Position numbers and translations under genes: made by a program
Notes under the pieces: generated by a model
The model's input: the letters and a program-made list of their open reading frames with translations, nothing else
What the model was told of the DNA's origin: nothing
The model's database searches: none
From: Cylindrotheca closterium
Taxonomy: Eukaryota; Bacillariophyta; Bacillariophyceae; Bacillariales; Bacillariaceae
Direction of reading: 5' to 3'
Assembly: GCA_933822405.4 (NCBI GenBank)
Contig: CAKOGP040002436.1
Coordinates: 1 to 64,000 of the forward strand
Length of the DNA: 64,000 nt
Shown: piece after piece, positions 63,364 through 64,000 of the stretch
Position numbering within the stretch: position 1 is the first letter of the stretch
How the letters are laid out: each line of letters opens with the position of its first letter

Positions 63364-64000
63364 TTAGGATGAGTCCTGAGCTGGAATCCAGTTTCTCCAT
63401 TCGCAGAAAGGACGCTGGAATCGTGAACGATCCTGCTCGGATCCATTGCCATTTGGATCATTCGCTCTGTCGCTCAAAGAGACTCCTTGCGCTCGGAATA
63501 CGAAATATGCTGTTGCCCCAACAGCGCCAACTGAGGTCACAGTATCCGCGGAAGAGAGGCCGGCAACAACCACATGATATGCCACACTTGCATGGCCGCC
63601 AACGTGCAAGACTGCGCCCACTCCCACAAGTGCAAAAGGAAGAGCCAAACTGGACCCAAGGACGAGCGAAGTTCCGAATGCAAACTTCCTTACCTTCCTT
63701 GAGTTCAGGGCACGCGGAACACTTGGTCCAAGATCCCAGTATCCATTTTTGCTCAATTCTTTGTATCCGACCAATTCCGAATCAATCTCGTCGCCCGCAT
63801 CTCTGCTTCTTCCCCGAAAGAGACCACCCAGTCTACTCGGTGAACGCTTACTTGGCGACCTCTTGTTTGGCGATCCTTTCGCTGGCGATTCCAATTTACT
63901 CACAACACTTTCGGAATCACCATCAATCGTCTCACCAGTCAATGGGTCCTCGATATTCGTATAAGACAGGTAATAGCCAAACAATTTCGACTGAAACGAA
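63364..64000 (-). CDS. Small membrane protein X, cut by the window edge
   Basis: The frame is open from the window edge to a stop at 63364, at least 207 residues. There is no ATG at the start; an acceptor-like TTTCAG lies at 63991-63996, so an upstream exon is likely. The visible protein has a basic Ser/Pro repeat (GSPNKRSPSKRSPSRLGGLF), then one or two hydrophobic stretches (FAFGTSLVLGSSLALPFALV; TSVGAVGATAYFVFRA) and a hydrophilic C-terminus. No family recognised. It is the intact member of a pair; the other copy is the remnant at 61131-61230. Confidence 0.6.
   Translation of the reverse strand, partial: SFQSKLFGYYLSYTNIEDPLTGETIDGDSESVVSKLESPAKGSPNKRSPSKRSPSRLGGLFRGRSRDAGDEIDSELVGYKELSKNGYWDLGPSVPRALNSRKVRKFAFGTSLVLGSSLALPFALVGVGAVLHVGGHASVAYHVVVAGLSSADTVTSVGAVGATAYFVFRAQGVSLSDRANDPNGNGSEQDRSRFQRPFCEWRNWIPAQDSS

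Overview
The window looks like nuclear DNA of a diatom, probably a pennate. The evidence is: Copia elements of the diatom CoDi kind; DUF6824 proteins (core motif PTExDVLFGKG); two proteins with bipartite plastid pre-sequences whose signal peptide ends just before a Phe (...EAFVP, ...DAFVS); short GT-AG introns of about 70-100 bp; and an intron-containing nuclear tRNA. The species cannot be named from sequence alone. All functional names rest on motif reading by eye, without a database search.

Region 1 (1-18640) is transposon-rich. A decayed minus-strand Copia element (about 636-12383) has its right LTR split by a minus-strand Gypsy-type element (7609-12284, TSD TGAT). That Gypsy element has lost most of protease and all of RT, RNase H and the integrase core. 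A third element, a plus-strand Copia (12577-18635), has 278-bp LTRs with only 3 mismatches, a TCAGG target duplication, a primer site complementary to the anticodon loop of initiator tRNA-Met, and no reverse transcriptase. Both Copia elements encode a strongly hydrophobic stretch between the gag zinc knuckle and the protease.

Region 2 (18641-26033) holds three tandem minus-strand CRAL-TRIO-DUF6824 genes with the same intron position. A diverged single-exon relative with two DUF6824 domains lies at 53114-54775.

Region 3 (26432-54775) is a compact run of ordinary single-copy genes on both strands: a globin-like protein, a DUF1749 hydrolase, an LRAT-domain protein, F-box-like proteins, a stand-alone SelD-associated-type flavoprotein, a membrane histidine-phosphatase-like protein, a SET-MYND-JmjC fusion, a plastid trigger factor, a cyclic-nucleotide phosphodiesterase with a large insert in its catalytic domain, an F-box/WD40 protein, a 2OG-Fe(II) oxygenase and a calmodulin-lysine methyltransferase-like protein.

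Region 4 (54776-64000) has a tRNA-Ala(TGC) gene with a 13-nt intron, then a tandem duplication of a three-gene block: seven-TM protein (-), DUF4079 plastid protein (+), and a small membrane protein X (-). The copies have lost genes reciprocally: X is a remnant in the first and DUF4079 is a remnant in the second. A pair of hairpin-rich repeat clusters (58514-59863) sits inside the first copy.

The best leads are the SET-MYND-JmjC fusion, the hydrophobic segment at the head of pol in two Copia families, the reciprocal gene loss, and the hairpin-bounded element.
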